A DNA stretch of 13,112 bases from Pseudomonadota bacterium. Its GTDB lineage: Bacteria > Myxococcota_A > Polyangia > Polyangiales > Polyangiaceae. A program made the position numbers and the translations under genes. This document shows positions 6,118 through 13,112 of this stretch, one piece after another (positions within the stretch are counted from its first letter, which is position 1; each line of letters starts with the position of its first letter). The stretch is taken from positions 1 through 13,112 of the forward strand of contig JAEYYX010000075.1 in assembly GCA_023428245.1 (NCBI GenBank), read 5' to 3'. A model generated the notes under the pieces. That model had not been told where the DNA came from, ran no database searches, and saw only the letters and a list, made by a program, of their open reading frames with translations.

Positions 6118-6461
6118 TGGAGGCTGTGCTGGCGCTCGTCGTGGGGGTGCTCGGGGGGGCGGGGGTCTGGCTCGTGCTGCGCCCTCGCACCTTTCAAGTC
6201 ATCATGGGGCTCACGCTCCTCTCCTATGCCGTGAACCTTTTCATCTTCAGCATGGGGAGCATCTTCATCGACAAGCCGCCTCTCGTGAGGCCGGGGGTCC
6301 CCGCCGATCTCGAGCACTATACGGATCCATTGCCCCAGTCGCTCGTACTCACCGCAGTGGTCATCGGCTTTGCGACGACGGCTCTTTTCCTCGTCGTACT
6401 GCTGGCTGCTCGCGGTCTGAGCGGCACCGATCACGTCGATGGCACGAAGGAGGAACAGTGA
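6117..6461 (+). CDS. mrpC: Mrp antiporter subunit C
   Basis: This is a small NuoK-like membrane subunit of 114 residues. Three membrane helices are visible (about 3-21, 27-50 and 77-100). Conserved stretches are GVWLVLRPRTFQVIMGLTLL (16-35) and the loop plus third helix DPLPQSLVLTAVVIGFATTA (70-89), which match MnhC/PhaC. Within the complex it packs between the antiporter-like A and D subunits. The start ATG shares a base with the mrpA stop, and the end overlaps the mrpD start as GTGA, both signs of translational coupling. Confidence 0.95.
   Translation: MEAVLALVVGVLGGAGVWLVLRPRTFQVIMGLTLLSYAVNLFIFSMGSIFIDKPPLVRPGVPADLEHYTDPLPQSLVLTAVVIGFATTALFLVVLLAARGLSGTDHVDGTKEEQ
6447..6453 (+). promoter_or_regulatory. 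Ribosome binding site that fixes the mrpD start
   Basis: AAGGAGG lies 4 nt before the GTG at 6458. The reading frame stays open far upstream (to about 6059), but that part lies inside mrpC in another frame. The strong site, the GTGA overlap and the family's N-terminus all place the start at 6458. Confidence 0.8.
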
Positions 6462-8113
6462 ACTACCTCTTTCAGCATTTGATCGTCCTGCCGATTGTCT
6501 TGCCCCTTCTGACAGCAGCGGTGCTCCTGTTCCTTGGGGACAAGCGCCGCCGCCTCAAGTCGATCCTGAGTGTCAGCTCGACCCTGCTCGGGCTCGTGGT
6601 GGCTCTGACGATCCTGAACCGGGTGGACCACGGCAGCGGCTCGGGCAATCTTCACGTCTATCTGGCTTCGAACTGGCGAGCTCCCATCGGGATCGTGCTC
6701 GTCGCCGATCGACTTTCGGCCCTCATGCTCGTCCTCGTGAGTTTGGTCGGCCTATGTTCTGCGCTCTACGCAGAGGCGCGCTGGATGCGCGCAAGCGTCT
6801 ATTTCCACCCTCTGTTCCAGATCCAGCTCATGGGGCTCAGTGGAGCCTTTTTGACCGGCGATTTATTCAATCTGTTCGTGTTCTTCGAGGTCATGCTGGC
6901 GGCGTCCTACGGGCTCCAGCTCCACGGTTCGGGACGCGCGCGGGTGCGCTCGGGCCTGCACTACATCGCCGTGAACCTCGTCGCCTCGTCGCTGTTCCTG
7001 GTCGGGCTCTCGGTTCTCTACGGAGTGCTCGGGACGCTGACGATGGCGGACATGGCGGACAAGATCGCGCTCGTCGCGGCGCAAGATCGAGGTCTCATGC
7101 ACGCAGGAGCCGCCATCCTAGCACTCGCATTCCTGATCAAGGCGGCGATTTGGCCCCTCAATGCGTGGCTCGCTCCGGCTTATTCGGCGACCAGCGCCCC
7201 TGTGGCGGCGCTCTTCGCGATCATGACCAAGGTCGGCATCTATACGCTGCTCCGCCTTTGGACCTTGTTTTTCTCCGAAGAAGCTGGGGACTCAGCGGGC
7301 TTCGGACAGTCGGTGCTTCTCGGAGGCGGCCTCCTCACGATCGCTTTCGGGACGTTCGGTATGCTCGCCTCGGCGCGCCTTTCGCGCCTGGCTAGCTATT
7401 CGCTCATCGTGTCGTCCGGCACGCTGCTCGCTGCGCTCGGGATGGGCAGTCCGGCGGTGACTGCGGCCGCCCTCTACTACCTCTTGAGCGGTACTTTGGC
7501 CGCCAGCGCTCTCTTCCTTCTGGTCGAACTCGTCGAGCGCATCACCGACAGTGACGAGACACCACCTCTCGACCTCGATGACGCCGACAGGCTGACGGGA
7601 GAAGACACAAACCTCGACGATCAGGAGCGTCCTTTGGTCGGGCGGGTCTTGCCCGTTTCGACGGCGCTGATTGCCCTCGGCTTCATGGCCGCTGTAATGG
7701 TCATCGCTGGACTCCCGCCGCTCTCCGGTTTCATCGCGAAGCTCTCGCTGCTCTCGGCGATCGTTGGTGCCGACACCACGGAGCGCGCCCTAGGGGTGTC
7801 AGCGGGCTGGGTGCTCTGTGGGCTCCTCTTGCTCTCGGGGCTCGCGACTACCGTTGCGCTCGTCCGCGCGGGCATCCGCTCCTTCTGGTCTTCCGGGGGG
7901 GGGCAGGCGAAGGCGACCCGGGTCGAGGGGATCGCGGTCGTCGTGCTGCTCGCCGGGACTTTTGGTCTGGCTTTCGGGGCCGAGCCGGTCCTGCGCTACA
8001 CGAACGCGGCCGCGGCCGGCCTCCACGGTCCGAAGTACTATATCGACACGGTTTTGTCGGCGAACCCGGTCCGTCGGGCGGGTGCCTCGACCGAGGCGGA
8101 AGGAGAGCCCTGA
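6458..8113 (+). CDS. mrpD: Mrp antiporter subunit D
   Basis: This second antiporter-like subunit (NuoM/N-like) has 551 residues from the GTG at 6458. Proton-path residues are visible: Glu144 in LFNLFVFFEVMLAASYGLQL (137-156), Lys228 in LIKAAIWPLNAWLAPAYSAT (226-245) and Lys258 in AIMTKVGIYTLLRLW (254-268). A late motif AGLPPLSGFIAKLSLL (417-432) also fits the family. It is about 50 residues longer than Bacillus MrpD because of an acidic loop at about 360-395 (DSDETPPLDLDDADRL), which resembles what the proteobacterial PhaD type carries. MrpA and MrpD together form the ion-translocating core. The gene is fourth-subunit position in an unbroken operon; 3 nt separate it from mrpE. Confidence 0.95.
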   Translation: MNYLFQHLIVLPIVLPLLTAAVLLFLGDKRRRLKSILSVSSTLLGLVVALTILNRVDHGSGSGNLHVYLASNWRAPIGIVLVADRLSALMLVLVSLVGLCSALYAEARWMRASVYFHPLFQIQLMGLSGAFLTGDLFNLFVFFEVMLAASYGLQLHGSGRARVRSGLHYIAVNLVASSLFLVGLSVLYGVLGTLTMADMADKIALVAAQDRGLMHAGAAILALAFLIKAAIWPLNAWLAPAYSATSAPVAALFAIMTKVGIYTLLRLWTLFFSEEAGDSAGFGQSVLLGGGLLTIAFGTFGMLASARLSRLASYSLIVSSGTLLAALGMGSPAVTAAALYYLLSGTLAASALFLLVELVERITDSDETPPLDLDDADRLTGEDTNLDDQERPLVGRVLPVSTALIALGFMAAVMVIAGLPPLSGFIAKLSLLSAIVGADTTERALGVSAGWVLCGLLLLSGLATTVALVRAGIRSFWSSGGGQAKATRVEGIAVVVLLAGTFGLAFGAEPVLRYTNAAAAGLHGPKYYIDTVLSANPVRRAGASTEAEGEP

Positions 8114-8116
8114 GTC

Positions 8117-8608
8117 ATGCGTGCGCGCTTCCTTCCCGCTCCGCTCATGTCCGCCGCGCTGCTCGCGCTCTGGCTGTCGCTCGCGCGCTCGACGAGCATC
8201 GGACAGATCCTGCTCGGGCTCATCTTGGCGCTCGTGGCGCCTTGGCTGACCTCAAGACTGCGTCCAACGCGGGTCCGCGTGCGTCATCCTCTCGTGATCG
8301 CCCGCTTCATCCTCAGAGTCGGCCACGATGTGCTCGTCTCGAATTTCGAGGTGGCCTTTGGGGTCCTGTTTTGGCGCTCCCGCCGTCCACGATCAAAATT
8401 CGTCGTCCTGCCGCTCGAGCTCAAAGATCCGCTCGGCCTCGCGGCGCTTTCGATGGTGACCACAGTGGTCCCAGGGACTGTTTGGTCGGAGCTCGCGCTC
8501 GATCGGAGCGCTCTCCTGCTCCACGTCTGGGATGTCTCCGATGAACAGGAGTTCATCACTCGCTTCAAGGCACGCTACGAGGCACCGCTTCGGGAGATCT
8601 TCGAATGA
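8117..8608 (+). CDS. mrpE: Mrp antiporter subunit E
   Basis: The protein has 163 residues, usual for MrpE/PhaE. Two to three membrane helices lie at the N-terminus (about 8-48) and a conserved helix plus cytoplasmic domain follows. Family signatures are ARFILRVGHDVLVSNFEVAF (62-81), VVLPLELKDPLGLAALSMVT (95-114) and TVVPGTVWSEL (115-125), with a C-terminal HVWDVSDEQE stretch. It is a structural subunit needed for complex assembly rather than an ion channel itself. The start ATG follows the mrpD stop by 3 nt; the stop overlaps mrpF as ATGA. Confidence 0.93.
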   Translation: MRARFLPAPLMSAALLALWLSLARSTSIGQILLGLILALVAPWLTSRLRPTRVRVRHPLVIARFILRVGHDVLVSNFEVAFGVLFWRSRRPRSKFVVLPLELKDPLGLAALSMVTTVVPGTVWSELALDRSALLLHVWDVSDEQEFITRFKARYEAPLREIFE

Positions 8609-8883
8609 GTCCTTTCCTGTATTGGTCGATCAGGTTTGCTCTTGGCTGTTACGCGCTCGCGTCGGTCCTCGTCCTTTACAGACTCGTCCGGGGACCCCGG
8701 GCGCAAGATCGAGTGTTTGCTCTCGATCTCCTGTACTTCCACGCGATGCTCGTCATGCTGGTGCTCGGGATCCGCAATCAGAGCGACGTTTACTTCGAGG
8801 GAGCCCTCCTGATTGCGCTGTTCGGCTTCGTGAGCTCTTTGGCCATGGCGAAGTTCATTCTGCGTGGAGAGGTGATCGAATGA
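8605..8883 (+). CDS. mrpF: Mrp antiporter subunit F
   Basis: This is a small membrane subunit of 92 residues with three helices (about 7-27, 36-58 and 63-85). The loop LYRLVRGPRAQDRVFALDLL (24-43) carries the family's RGP..DRV.A.D signature. ATGA overlaps join it to mrpE and mrpG on both sides, so its level is probably set by translational coupling. Confidence 0.93.
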   Translation: MSPFLYWSIRFALGCYALASVLVLYRLVRGPRAQDRVFALDLLYFHAMLVMLVLGIRNQSDVYFEGALLIALFGFVSSLAMAKFILRGEVIE

Positions 8884-9233
8884 CCGAAGCGCCTTTTTGG
8901 GTTGAAGTCATTGTGGCGGGCCTGCTCGTCCTGAGCGGACTGTTCGTGCTGATCTCGGCGATCGGCTTCCTCCGGCTCCCGGAATTCTTTCTGCGTATGC
9001 ACCCGCCAGCGCTCGCTTATACGTTTGGGAGCTGGTGTGTGACGCTGGCAGGGATCTTATACTTTTCGGTGCTCGGCGAGCGTCTGACGCTGCACCCCTG
9101 GCTCATCATCATCATGCTTTCGATGACGGTGCCGGTCACGACGGTGCTCTTGGCTCGCGTTGCGCTGTTTCGCCGCAGAGTCGCCGGAGACTCGAATACC
9201 CCGCCCGTGCTCACACGCCCCGACGACGCCTGA
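8880..9233 (+). CDS. mrpG: Mrp antiporter subunit G
   Basis: The last subunit of the operon has 117 residues with three membrane helices (about 8-31, 43-63 and 71-95). The signature is GFLRLPEFFLRMHPPALAYT (29-48), matching the GxxRxPDxxxRxHAxxxxxT pattern of MnhG/PhaG, followed by HPWLIIIMLSMTVPVTTVLL. The start overlaps the mrpF stop. The gene ends only 12 bp from the converging antiporter gene. The facing stops lie within short inverted arms (CCTGA 9229-9233, TCAGG 9246-9250), but there is no T-run and I do not call a terminator. Confidence 0.93.
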   Translation: MTEAPFWVEVIVAGLLVLSGLFVLISAIGFLRLPEFFLRMHPPALAYTFGSWCVTLAGILYFSVLGERLTLHPWLIIIMLSMTVPVTTVLLARVALFRRRVAGDSNTPPVLTRPDDA

Positions 9234-9245
9234 GGCCGACCGCGT

Positions 9246-10229
9246 TCAGGTGCGGAGGACAATGAGCGTCGCCATGTAGACGAAGTAAAGGCTGAGGAAC
9301 GCGATTCCTTCGCGGCGCGAAACCATCCGGTCGCTGCGGAATACTGGGTAACAGGCGATCGCGACTGCTGCGGCCAGCGGCAAGTCGATCTGGAGTACGT
9401 CCTCTGTGACGTCGATCCCCCGAGGTGCTGCGATGCAGGTCAGCCCAAGAATGACGAGGATGTTCGAGATGCTGCTGCCGACCAGGTTCCCGACGGCGAC
9501 GTCCCGCTCATCCTTCAGTGTCGCGACGACCGTCGTCGCGAGCTCCGGCGCTGAAGTGCCGACGGCCACGATGGTGAGGCCGATGATGGCGTCGGAGACG
9601 CCGAACACTTGAGCGATATTGATGGCGCCCCCCACCATTAGGTCTGCCCCGAGGACCGTGAGGCCGATGCCGGAGGCCAAGAGCAGACCGTTCCAAGCTC
9701 CGTGGGCAAACCCTGGCTTTGCGCCGAGCGCCTTGCGGCTGAACTCTTGGGCGAACTCCTGTTTCATCTCGGCGTTCTCCCGCTTGCTCCAGCGAATCAG
9801 GGCTGCCGTGTACACGAGGGCGGCGCAGGCCAGCATGATCCCTTCGGTGCGACTCAGGACACCGTCGAGCGCCATGATGAAGAGCGCGATGGCCGAAGCG
9901 ATCATCACCGGAACGTCGAGTTTGATCGCTTGAAGCTGGAGGGGGAGGGGCCGAATGGCAGCGCTCATGCCGAGGATGAAGAGGATGTTGAAGATGTTCG
10001 TGCCGGCGATGTTGCCGACGGCGAGCCCTCCCTTGTCTTCGAGCACCGCTGCGATTCCGACAGCGAGCTCAGGCGCGCTGGTTCCGACGGCGACGACGGT
10101 CAGACCGATCATGATCGGCTTGATGCCGAGCATGGCCGCGAGGCGGGTGGCTCCTCGCAGCAAAAGCTCGGCTCCGACGACGAGGACGACGAGGCCGCCG
10201 AGGAAGATGACTGCGGGATGGACGGTCAT
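9246..10229 (-). CDS. CaCA family Na+/Ca2+ antiporter (YrbG-like)
   Basis: This inner-membrane cation/Ca2+ exchanger has 327 residues and about ten helices in two inverted halves joined by a hydrophilic loop (about 147-175). Each half has the alpha repeat that forms the ion site: MIGLTVVAVGTSAPELAVGI (40-59, Glu54) with GNIAGTNIFNILFILG (72-87), and AIIGLTIVAVGTSAPELATT (214-233, Glu229) with GNLVGSSISNILVILG (247-262). The second GSNIFN-like element reads GSSISN. The two glutamates are the family's ion ligands. The likely role is Ca2+ export driven by Na+ entry; K+ dependence cannot be told. It lies 47 bp after the stress-protein gene on the same strand, so they may form an operon, and it converges on mrpG. 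Confidence 0.92.
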   Translation of the reverse strand: MTVHPAVIFLGGLVVLVVGAELLLRGATRLAAMLGIKPIMIGLTVVAVGTSAPELAVGIAAVLEDKGGLAVGNIAGTNIFNILFILGMSAAIRPLPLQLQAIKLDVPVMIASAIALFIMALDGVLSRTEGIMLACAALVYTAALIRWSKRENAEMKQEFAQEFSRKALGAKPGFAHGAWNGLLLASGIGLTVLGADLMVGGAINIAQVFGVSDAIIGLTIVAVGTSAPELATTVVATLKDERDVAVGNLVGSSISNILVILGLTCIAAPRGIDVTEDVLQIDLPLAAAVAIACYPVFRSDRMVSRREGIAFLSLYFVYMATLIVLRT

Positions 10230-10243
10230 AGGGAACGTTCAGA

Positions 10244-10281
10244 CGAGCTTCGACCCTTCACTCGAGCTTCGACCCTTCACT
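10244..10281. repeat. Perfect 19-bp tandem duplication at the 3' end of the usp gene
   Basis: CGAGCTTCGACCCTTCACT occurs at 10244-10262 and again directly at 10263-10281. The second copy contains the stop codon of the minus-strand stress-protein gene (10277-10279). The duplication lengthens the short gap before the antiporter gene and does not change either protein. It looks like a recent slippage or duplication event. Confidence 0.9.
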
Positions 10282-11227
10282 TCTTGCCGCGCGACGCGGG
10301 CGGGACGACGAGCACGTCGCAGGGCGCCGCACGGAGGAGGTCACCAGCGACAGTTCCGAGGAACATGTACGCGGCCCCTGAGTGGCCGTGGGTACCGAGG
10401 ACGAGCAGATCGCTGTCGAGCTTCTTGATGGTCTTTTCGACGACCAGGCGAGCGGAGCCGTACTGGACATGAGGCTTGAAGGCGGGGGCTGCTTCGGGAC
10501 GAATGTGCGCCTTGGCGAGAGCCGAGGCGAGGAGTTTGGTGAGCTCTGCGCCCGCGCTCGTCCGGTGTTCATCCTTGCGCTCCTGGGCGACGTCTTCGGA
10601 CAGACTCGGGTACACGAGCCCCTTGTAGGGAATGTCAAAGGCGTGGATGACGTCGACCTTGGGCCGGGGGGAAGGGAGGACGCGGAGCAGGACTCGGAGT
10701 ACCTCACTCGCGACAGGATCGAGATCGAGGGCCACAGCGGGCCGAGTGTAGAGAGCCCGCGGCGGCTGCCGCACGACGAGCACAGGGCGTTTCGCTTGCC
10801 GGACGACACGTTCCGCCGTCGAGCCGAGGAAGGCCTCCCGGAGGGCCCGGCCGCCGCCTCGTCCCATGATGATCAGCTCAGCTTTGACCGCTGCGGCTGC
10901 CGTGGCAATTTCCTTCGCCGCGCTGCCGAGGGCGACACGCGTCACGACCTGCACCCCCTTCGGGAGTTTGGTCCGGAGGTGCCTCGCTTCTTCAGCGAGC
11001 GCCTTCTGAGCGTCCTTCGCCGCTTTGCGCTCCTCGAGCACGAGCAGTCCTGCGGGCAGCACATGCAGGAGCGTCACGAGCGCCCCATCGATGAGCGGTA
11101 GGCGCAAGAGACGGCCGACGACGCGATCAGAGGCGGGGGTGAGGTCGATGGGAACGAGGACGGTGCGCAGTCCGATTGGTGGGGAGCTCCCTAGGTACGT
11201 CACATTCTGCTTGGGGGTCCTGTTCAT
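10277..11227 (-). CDS. Tandem-domain universal stress protein (UspA family)
   Basis: The protein has 316 residues from the ATG at 11227, chosen because GGAG and GAGGAG lie just before it. A longer frame to 11323 exists but has no such site and an unusual N-terminus. Domain 1 (about 20-153) begins RTVLVPIDLTPASDRVVGRL. It has the ATP-binding pattern G-x2-G-x9-G-S/T at Gly122, Gly125 and Gly135 (ELIIMGRGGGRALREAF), ending RPVLVV. Domain 2 (about 162-310) has a degenerate start (PAVALDLDPVASEVLRVLLR) but a full pattern at Gly278, Gly281 and Gly291 (LLVLGTHGHSGAAYMFLGT), ending CDVLVV. Both domains could bind ATP. Such proteins help cells survive stress, often through unknown partners. Its position ahead of the Ca2+ antiporter gene suggests shared transcription. 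Confidence 0.92.
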   Translation of the reverse strand: MNRTPKQNVTYLGSSPPIGLRTVLVPIDLTPASDRVVGRLLRLPLIDGALVTLLHVLPAGLLVLEERKAAKDAQKALAEEARHLRTKLPKGVQVVTRVALGSAAKEIATAAAAVKAELIIMGRGGGRALREAFLGSTAERVVRQAKRPVLVVRQPPRALYTRPAVALDLDPVASEVLRVLLRVLPSPRPKVDVIHAFDIPYKGLVYPSLSEDVAQERKDEHRTSAGAELTKLLASALAKAHIRPEAAPAFKPHVQYGSARLVVEKTIKKLDSDLLVLGTHGHSGAAYMFLGTVAGDLLRAAPCDVLVVPPASRGKK

Positions 11228-11414
11228 GAATCTCCGCTCCTCGGGCGCGAGTCTGGCATAGGCACGGGCGAGGGTCGACGCCCGTCTGTTTGCCGCGAAA
11301 CCGGCGGCCCATGGAGCGTTCACGCCCTCGCCCGGAAGTCCGAGCGAGGGTGTGAGAAGGAGCGCGAGACGCTCGACGGCGGAGCTCGTGTGCGCCCGCC
11401 GAGAGCCGGGTGGC

Positions 11415-12692
11415 TCAGAGTGAGGAGATGAATTCCCAGGCGATCGGCGGGGTGAAGGCCTTCAGTCCATCTTCTCCGCCCGACATGCCATCGTTGATGG
11501 TGGAAGGAGTGTGGCCACCGTCGAAGGTGCAGACCTTGACGGGATAGCCTTCCTCACATCCCTCGTATTCATAACAAGTGTGGTTCCTGCTCCCGTTCAT
11601 AGCCGTCGGGATGTTCTGGGGAACGGTGCAGCCGTTGTCGCCAGCGTGCGTGAGCGAGCAGAACTTTCCGCCCGTCTTCTGACCTTCGTTGTTGACCCAA
11701 GGACAGGTGCCGTCGCTCATGCCGGTGAAGCTGAGATAGGCTACCTTGGCGGGCTCGTTGGTCGGTTGGGTGAAGTTGTAGTTGGCCGGAGCCATCGTGA
11801 CGGCGCCCCTGAGCTTCGATGCGCGGCCGAGCGACAGGGCGTGGCTCATCATGGCCCCGAAGCTGAACCCGGTCGTGAAGACGCGCCCTTCGTCGATGCA
11901 CAGGTTCGTCGTCACGAGCTCGAGCACCTTGTCGAAGAGTTCGACGTCGCGATTGTAGTCCCAGGGGAAGTTCCCGATGCCTTGGGGCGCGACGAAGATA
12001 ACAGGATCGTTTGCCTTCATAGCCTCGCGGTGCAGCCCAAAGTACGCGTAGTTCTGGGCATCGAAGTTCGGTCCGTTGCCCGCCGGGTATTGGCCGACCG
12101 CGTTGCCATTTGCTGATCCATAGGCCTGGTGCCAAGAGAAGATCAGACGATAGGGGTGGTCCGGATCGTAGTCCGCGGGGATATCGATGATGTACTCGCG
12201 GTTCCCGCTGCTGAGGCTGATGCTCTTGCGCGTTGAAGTGGAAAGCCCTCCGTTGACTGCCGATCCACCCATCTTGATCTTGGCCGCGCCGTCGCTCACG
12301 CCGCAGCCTTGACTGCGTGTCACATCGCCTCCGCCAGGATCACCACCGGTTCCATCGCCGCCCGTGCCTCCGGGGTCGCCGCCGCCGGTATTCTCACCGC
12401 CTCCTGCGGCTGAGCCACCCGCGGCTGCACCGCCGCTCGACGCTCCACCCGCGGCTGCACCGCCGCTCGACGCTCCACCCGCGGCTGCGCCGCCGCTCGA
12501 CGCTCCACCCGCAGCTGCGCCGCCGCTCGACGCTCCACCCGCGGCTGCGCCGCCGCTCGACGCTCCACCTGCGGCTGCGCCGCCGCTTGCCGAACCGTCT
12601 AAGCCGTCAGAGTCCGATGCTCCAGAACTTCCGCACCCTACGATTCCGACGGACACACCGACAGCCAACGTGGCAAGCCATTTTGATTTCAT
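11415..12692 (-). CDS. Secreted lipoprotein esterase, PHB-depolymerase/feruloyl-esterase (LpqC-like) family
   Basis: The protein has 425 residues. It starts with a lipoprotein signal peptide (MKSKWLATLAVGVSVGIVGC) whose lipobox IVGC puts the lipidated cysteine at 20. Residues 37-125 are a low-complexity linker of Gly/Ala/Ser repeats, then Gly/Asp-rich sequence. The alpha/beta-hydrolase domain covers about 150-425. The nucleophile is Ser277 in RVFTTGFSFGAMMSHAL (GxSxG). Asp327 in SFTGMSDGTCPW and His394 in CTFDGGHTPS complete a likely triad. Eight cysteines in the domain region (for example 130, 265, 330, 345, 355, 373, 379 and 388) suggest disulfides, in line with export. Relatives cleave polyhydroxybutyrate, feruloyl or acetyl esters; the substrate here is unknown. 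The start is supported by GAGGAG 7 nt upstream. The linker probably holds the enzyme away from the outer surface. Confidence 0.88.
   Translation of the reverse strand: MKSKWLATLAVGVSVGIVGCGSSGASDSDGLDGSASGGAAAGGASSGGAAAGGASSGGAAAGGASSGGAAAGGASSGGAAAGGASSGGAAAGGSAAGGGENTGGGDPGGTGGDGTGGDPGGGDVTRSQGCGVSDGAAKIKMGGSAVNGGLSTSTRKSISLSSGNREYIIDIPADYDPDHPYRLIFSWHQAYGSANGNAVGQYPAGNGPNFDAQNYAYFGLHREAMKANDPVIFVAPQGIGNFPWDYNRDVELFDKVLELVTTNLCIDEGRVFTTGFSFGAMMSHALSLGRASKLRGAVTMAPANYNFTQPTNEPAKVAYLSFTGMSDGTCPWVNNEGQKTGGKFCSLTHAGDNGCTVPQNIPTAMNGSRNHTCYEYEGCEEGYPVKVCTFDGGHTPSTINDGMSGGEDGLKAFTPPIAWEFISSL
12415..12588 (-). repeat. 30-bp tandem repeats coding a Gly/Ala/Ser linker
   Basis: Five full 30-bp units (12415-12444, 12445-12474, 12475-12504, 12505-12534 and 12535-12564) and a partial sixth to 12588 lie in the lipoprotein gene. 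Units 1 and 2 are identical; the others differ by one or two bases. Each codes ten residues of the type GGAAAGGASS. Being a multiple of three, copy number can vary without breaking the frame. Confidence 0.95.
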
Positions 12693-12956
12693 TTGATTCT
12701 CCTCGAGAGGTCACGCCGCCTCAGAGCCGTTTCTCTTAGACAGGCGCCGCGAGGAGCTTGGCTGTGCGCGAATCCATCCGGCAGATGCGCAGTTCCCCCG
12801 CCCCCTCTTGGAGGTTTTTGCTTTCGGTGAAACGCTCAGGAACGCTTTCAGCGTGCAATGGGCCTCAACAGAGGCAAATGTAAACAGGGCAGCGCTGCCA
12901 CGCTCGACGAACATTTCTTCGGTCGAGCTGCGCTCTGGGACTGAGGCTGGCGGGGT
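12693..12956. other. Gene-free region upstream of the lipoprotein gene
   Basis: No coding region is supported on either strand. It should hold the minus-strand promoter of the esterase gene, but I see no clear -35/-10 pair. Small palindromes are present: GGCAGCGCTGCC (12888-12899) and ACGCT-TTC-AGCGT (12842-12854). A minus-strand TTGCAC occurs near 12850-12857 without a matching -10 box. Confidence 0.45.
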
Positions 12957-13009
12957 GGGCCCCGGGGGGGGGGGCGCCCCGCCGCGGGGGGACCGCGGCC
13001 GCGGCCGCG
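12957..13009. other. Extreme G/C low-complexity stretch
   Basis: About 53 bases contain almost only G and C, with an 11-G run (12964-12974), a GCCGCGGGGGG segment and GCGGCC repeats. It separates the upstream region of the esterase gene from a fragment with a different coding character. It resembles the G/C junk at the left edge and may mark an artificial join. Confidence 0.6.
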
Positions 13010-13112
13010 GCCCTGCCGCCGGAACGGCTGATGCCGGGCATCGGATCCTGCGCGCTGGCCGATGCGATCGAACTGGGCCAGGCCGCGCTCGAGGCCGGGG
13101 TGCGCAACGTGC
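13010..13112 (+). CDS. Dihydrodipicolinate-synthase-family fragment (DapA-like), cut by the window end
   Basis: In the frame of the ATG at 13031 the sequence reads ALPPERLMPGIGSCALADAI, followed by ELGQAALEAGVRNV, and runs off the window. This matches the region of DapA/N-acetylneuraminate-lyase family aldolases just before the 'vlPPfyy' strand (consensus of the type ERL-PG-GacalaDaieL-raAle-Gv-nVL). Family members are class I aldolases that use a lysine Schiff base further on; that lysine is outside the window. The start is missing: everything upstream is G/C low-complexity sequence coding only Ala/Gly. It may come from another genome through a chimeric join. The ATG at 13031 is an internal codon. 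Confidence 0.6.

Noticed and set aside
6439..7395. A 318-residue plus-strand frame overlapping mrpC and mrpD
   Set aside because: It lies in another frame of mrpD, which has clear conserved residues. The translation is Arg/Ala/Pro-rich without recognisable domains.
9229..9250. Inverted arms CCTGA/TCAGG between mrpG and the antiporter gene as a bidirectional terminator
   Set aside because: The arms are only 5 bp with a 12-nt loop and contain the two facing stop codons, so the symmetry is expected by chance. No T-run is present on either side.
9702..10472. A 256-residue plus-strand frame across the antiporter and stress-protein genes
   Set aside because: The translation is rich in Asp, Glu and Gly and antisense to two convincing genes. 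No ribosome binding site or motif supports it.
11511..12116. A 201-residue plus-strand frame opposite the esterase gene
   Set aside because: It mirrors the catalytic domain of the lipoprotein. The esterase triad and signal peptide make the minus strand the real one.

Overview
This is a GC-rich bacterial window, most simply read as a metagenome-style contig from a Myxococcota-like (deltaproteobacterial) organism. That placement is an inference. It rests on a lipoprotein esterase with a long Gly/Ala/Ser repeat linker, an ECF sigma factor with a C-terminal cysteine-rich tail like the myxobacterial CorE type, and overall codon use. No rRNA, tRNA, CRISPR array, insertion sequence or integrase was seen.

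Left part (1-2846) is a patchwork of small regulatory genes. A 5'-truncated ECF sigma factor with a Cys-rich tail overlaps by 4 nt a small gene that is readable only if a frameshift is made at a run of six G. Next comes a DUF488 gene on the minus strand. Divergent from it is a MerR/TipA-type regulator whose promoter has a 19-bp spacer with a perfect dyad. The regulator has an internal start with a strong ribosome binding site, and its TipAS ligand domain is cut short. An SRPBCC (AHSA1-like) gene and an ArsR-type repressor follow as a tight operon, with two similar operator-like palindromes in front.

Central part (2847-9233) is a leader of about 355 bp with an 8-bp-arm stem-loop, then a complete Mrp (Mnh/Pha) monovalent cation/proton antiporter operon: mrpA and mrpB fused, then mrpC, D, E, F and G. 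All junctions overlap or nearly touch. Converging on it from the right, with only 12 bp between the stop codons, is a CaCA-family Na+/Ca2+ antiporter gene. A tandem universal-stress-protein gene lies upstream of that on the same strand. Together they suggest an ion-homeostasis and stress region: Mrp would build the Na+ gradient that a CaCA exchanger uses.

Right part (11415-13112) is a secreted lipoprotein of the PHB-depolymerase/feruloyl-esterase (LpqC-like) family on the minus strand, its upstream region, then an extreme G/C low-complexity stretch. After that stretch comes a fragment that reads as dihydrodipicolinate-synthase-family protein. Both window ends carry G/C homopolymer-like sequence, so the terminal joins may be assembly artefacts and the DapA fragment may not belong to this genome.

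No clearly new multi-gene system is evident. The most unusual items are the frameshift-dependent small gene coupled to the Cys-rich sigma factor, and the truncated TipA-like regulator that keeps its nested internal start.
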